This document shows positions 62,182 through 64,000 of a stretch of 64,000 nt of DNA, in pieces. A program made the translations under genes and the position numbers. The stretch is from Parolsenella catena (lineage in GTDB: Bacteria; Actinomycetota; Coriobacteriia; Coriobacteriales; Atopobiaceae), in assembly GCF_003966955.1 (NCBI RefSeq), contig NZ_AP019367.1:992001-1056000 (forward strand), in the 5' to 3' direction. The notes below the pieces were generated by a model. The model had not been told where the DNA came from and did not search any database. It saw nothing but the letters and a program-made list of their open reading frames with translations. The number at the start of each line of letters is the position of its first letter. The stretch's first letter is position 1.

Positions 62182-62214
62182 GGCGACAGATTGGCCCCGT
62201 CCCCAAGTGTCACC
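62182..62214 (+). repeat. 33-bp repeat, copy 6
   Basis: GGCGACAGATTGGCCCCGTC start, ending CCAAGTGTCACC. It lies between the Nudix gene and panB, five bases ahead of a TACAAT box. Confidence 0.85.
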
Positions 62215-62276
62215 GCGCTACAATGAACATTTGGCGCTGGACATTTATCCCCCAGACCGGCGTCGGGAGGAAGCAC

Positions 62277-63122
62277 ATGGCAAAGAACACGGTTCTCACC
62301 CTCGCCAAACAGGTGGCCGAGGGCCAAAAGGTGACGATGGTCACCAGCTACGACTACACGATGGCAAGCATCGTCGAGGCCGCGGGCATCAACATGATCC
62401 TCGTGGGCGACTCGCTTGGCATGACGATGCTCGGCTACGACGACACCATCCCCGTGACCATGGACGACATGGTCCACCACACGCGCGCCGTCACGCGCGC
62501 CACGAGCGACACGTTCGTCGTGGGCGACATGCCGTTCATGTCCTACCAGCTTGGCGTCGAGCAGGCGCTCGCCAACGCGGGCCGACTCATGAAGGAGGGC
62601 GGCTGCCAGGCCGTCAAGCTCGAGGGCGGCGTGCGCTGCGCGCCCCAGATCCACACCATCGTGGAGGCGGGCATCCCCGTCGTGGGCCACGTGGGCATGA
62701 CGCCGCAGAGCGCCAACTCCTTCGGCGGCTTCAAGGTGCAGGGCAAGAGCACTGAGAACGCCCAGCGCATCGTTGACGACGCCCTGGCCGTGGAGGAGGC
62801 GGGCGCCTTCGCCGTGGTGCTCGAGTGCGTCCCGCGCGACCTCGCCGAGTTCATCACGTCCAAGCTCACGCACTGCTTCACGATCGGCATCGGCGCGGGC
62901 GCGGGCTGCGACGGCCAGGTGCTCGTGGCACAGGACCTCCTCGGCATGACGCCGGGCGGGTTCAAGCCCAAGTTCGTGCGCCAGTTCGCCCAGGTGGGAG
63001 ATGCCATGCGCCAGGCATACGTGGACTACGCCGAGGCCGTGCAGTCCGGCGAGTTCCCGGCATTCGAGAACGGCTTCAAGATGGATCCCGAGGTCATGGA
63101 CCAGATCAGGAGGAACAACTAA
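62277..63122 (+). CDS. panB: 3-methyl-2-oxobutanoate hydroxymethyltransferase
   Basis: A 281-residue TIM-barrel enzyme, the first step of pantothenate synthesis (ketopantoate from 2-oxoisovalerate and methylene-THF). Conserved segments are VTSYDYTMASIVEAAGINMILVGDSLG, VGDMPFMSYQ, KLEGGV and GHVGMTPQSANSFGGFKVQGK. The ATG at 62277 has GGGAGG six bases upstream; the 34-codon longer frame is rejected. A TACAAT box (62219-62224) is the probable promoter. It overlaps panC by one base (TAATG). Confidence 0.95.
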   Translation: MAKNTVLTLAKQVAEGQKVTMVTSYDYTMASIVEAAGINMILVGDSLGMTMLGYDDTIPVTMDDMVHHTRAVTRATSDTFVVGDMPFMSYQLGVEQALANAGRLMKEGGCQAVKLEGGVRCAPQIHTIVEAGIPVVGHVGMTPQSANSFGGFKVQGKSTENAQRIVDDALAVEEAGAFAVVLECVPRDLAEFITSKLTHCFTIGIGAGAGCDGQVLVAQDLLGMTPGGFKPKFVRQFAQVGDAMRQAYVDYAEAVQSGEFPAFENGFKMDPEVMDQIRRNN

Positions 63123-64000
63123 TGCAGGCAGTCACCACCATCGCCGAGGTTCGCGAGCAGGTCAAGGCTTGGAGGCGCGAGGGGCTCACCGTGGGTCTCG
63201 TCCCCACCATGGGCTTTCTGCACGAGGGCCACAAGAGCCTCATCGTGCGCGCCGCGGCAGAGAATGACCGGGTCGTGGTCAGCGACTTCGTGAACCCCAC
63301 GCAGTTTGGTCCCACCGAGGACCTCGAGAGCTACCCGCGCGACTTCGAGCGCGACTGCAAGCTGTGCGAGGAGGCCGGCGCCGCCCTCGTGTTCCACCCC
63401 GAGCCCAGCGAGATGTACGCGCCCAACGCCTGCACCTACGTCAACATGGACGAGCTCACGCACGAGCTGTGCGGCCTCACGCGCCCCATCCACTTCCGTG
63501 GCGTGTGCACCGTGGTCTCCAAGCTCTTCCACATCGTGTGCCCCGACCGTGCCTACTTTGGCCAGAAGGACGCCCAGCAGCTCGCCGTCATTCGCCGCAT
63601 GGTGCGCGACCTCAACTTTGACATCCAGATCGTGGGCTGCCCCATCATCCGCGAGGAGGACGGGCTGGCCAAGAGCTCGCGCAACACCTACCTCTCGGCC
63701 GAGGAGCGCACCGCGGCGCTGTGCCTGTCTCGCGCCGTGTTCGCGGGCCAGAAGATGGTCGAGGCCGGCGAGCGCGACGCCAAGACCGTGCTCGACGCCA
63801 TGCGCGCGATCATCGAGGCCGAGCCGCTCGCGAAGATCGACTACGTGAAGATGGTCGACTTTGAGAACATCGTGCAAATCGAAAAGATTGAGAACGTCCC
63901 GGTGCTGTGCGCCATGGCCGTCTACATTGGCAAGACGCGCCTCATCGACAACTTCATCTATGACCCGGCCGAGGACGCCGGCTGTGGCTGCGGCTGCAGC
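63122..64000 (+). CDS. panC: Pantothenate synthetase, 3' end cut by window
   Basis: At least 293 codons are visible. PanC joins pantoate and beta-alanine using ATP. Motifs are VGLVPTMGFLHEGHKSLI (HIGH-like), FVNPTQFGPTEDLESYPRDFERD, FRGVCTVVSKLF and DGLAKSSRNTYLS (KMSKS-like). The enzyme is already longer than the usual 280 residues and ends here with AGCGCGCS, a cysteine-rich run not expected in PanC; the stop lies beyond the edge. It is coupled to panB by a TAATG overlap. Confidence 0.93.
   Translation, partial: MQAVTTIAEVREQVKAWRREGLTVGLVPTMGFLHEGHKSLIVRAAAENDRVVVSDFVNPTQFGPTEDLESYPRDFERDCKLCEEAGAALVFHPEPSEMYAPNACTYVNMDELTHELCGLTRPIHFRGVCTVVSKLFHIVCPDRAYFGQKDAQQLAVIRRMVRDLNFDIQIVGCPIIREEDGLAKSSRNTYLSAEERTAALCLSRAVFAGQKMVEAGERDAKTVLDAMRAIIEAEPLAKIDYVKMVDFENIVQIEKIENVPVLCAMAVYIGKTRLIDNFIYDPAEDAGCGCGCS

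Overview
The window reads as the chromosome of a GC-rich anaerobic actinobacterium of the class Coriobacteriia (Olsenella/Collinsella-like). This is inferred from base composition, frequent GTG and TTG starts, tightly packed minus-strand operons, and the gene order ftsY-smc-rnc-plsX-rpmF-DUF177 and aroK-aroB-like-pepP ... efp-asp23-nusB-xseB-tlyA. I ran no taxonomic search.

Layout. 1-7.2 kb: segregation, lipid and ribosome genes (ftsY, smc, rnc, plsX, rpmF, DUF177). 7.4-12.1 kb: a MarR-controlled heterodimeric ABC exporter whose promoter carries a tandem 10-bp operator-like repeat. 12.3-13.8 kb: rpmB, then an AbiEi-like gene with a nuclease-like C terminus, bracketed by two near-identical palindromes of about 68 bp. 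13.8-22.6 kb: thiN, a HAD phosphatase, a zinc ribbon protein, rsmB-fmt-def, priA and metK. metK has a compact SAM riboswitch in its leader. 23-28 kb: two tandem YhgE/Pip membrane proteins. 28.2-30.9 kb: tlyA-xseB-nusB-asp23-efp. 31-34.3 kb: a mannose-type PTS operon (manXYZ plus DUF956) with an AT-rich control region, apparently placed between pepP and efp. 34.6-43.3 kb: pepP, a catalytically degraded AroB-like protein, aroK, an A24 peptidase, yqeG, mltG, ruvX, alaS. 43.5-46.6 kb: a SigB/SigF-type sigma factor with a minimal anti-sigma factor, a DUF948 protein and an AI-2E family permease. 46.8-51.8 kb: rarA (probably leaderless), dgt, an SGNH hydrolase and a PPP phosphatase.

51.9-59.4 kb is an accessory island in decay. 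It holds an orphan vsr, a PLD-nuclease/helicase/DUF3427 gene split by one in-frame amber codon, an IS3-family transposase remnant, an intact 620-residue metallophosphoesterase with an unrecognised C-terminal half, a ParA remnant and the C-terminal stump of a cytosine-5 DNA methyltransferase. The ParA and methyltransferase remnants meet head to head at one junction. Past the island come a CPA1 antiporter, a Nudix hydrolase and panB-panC; panC runs off the window with a cysteine-rich tail.

A 33-bp repeat with GGTGACA/TGTCACC ends recurs six times (15.8, 46.7 twice, 48.2 twice, 62.2 kb), always between genes. The most interesting leads are the palindrome-bracketed AbiEi/nuclease gene, the dead AroB paralogue, the decaying restriction/repair island with its stand-alone phosphoesterase, the 33-bp repeat family and the anti-sigma factor lacking kinase motifs.
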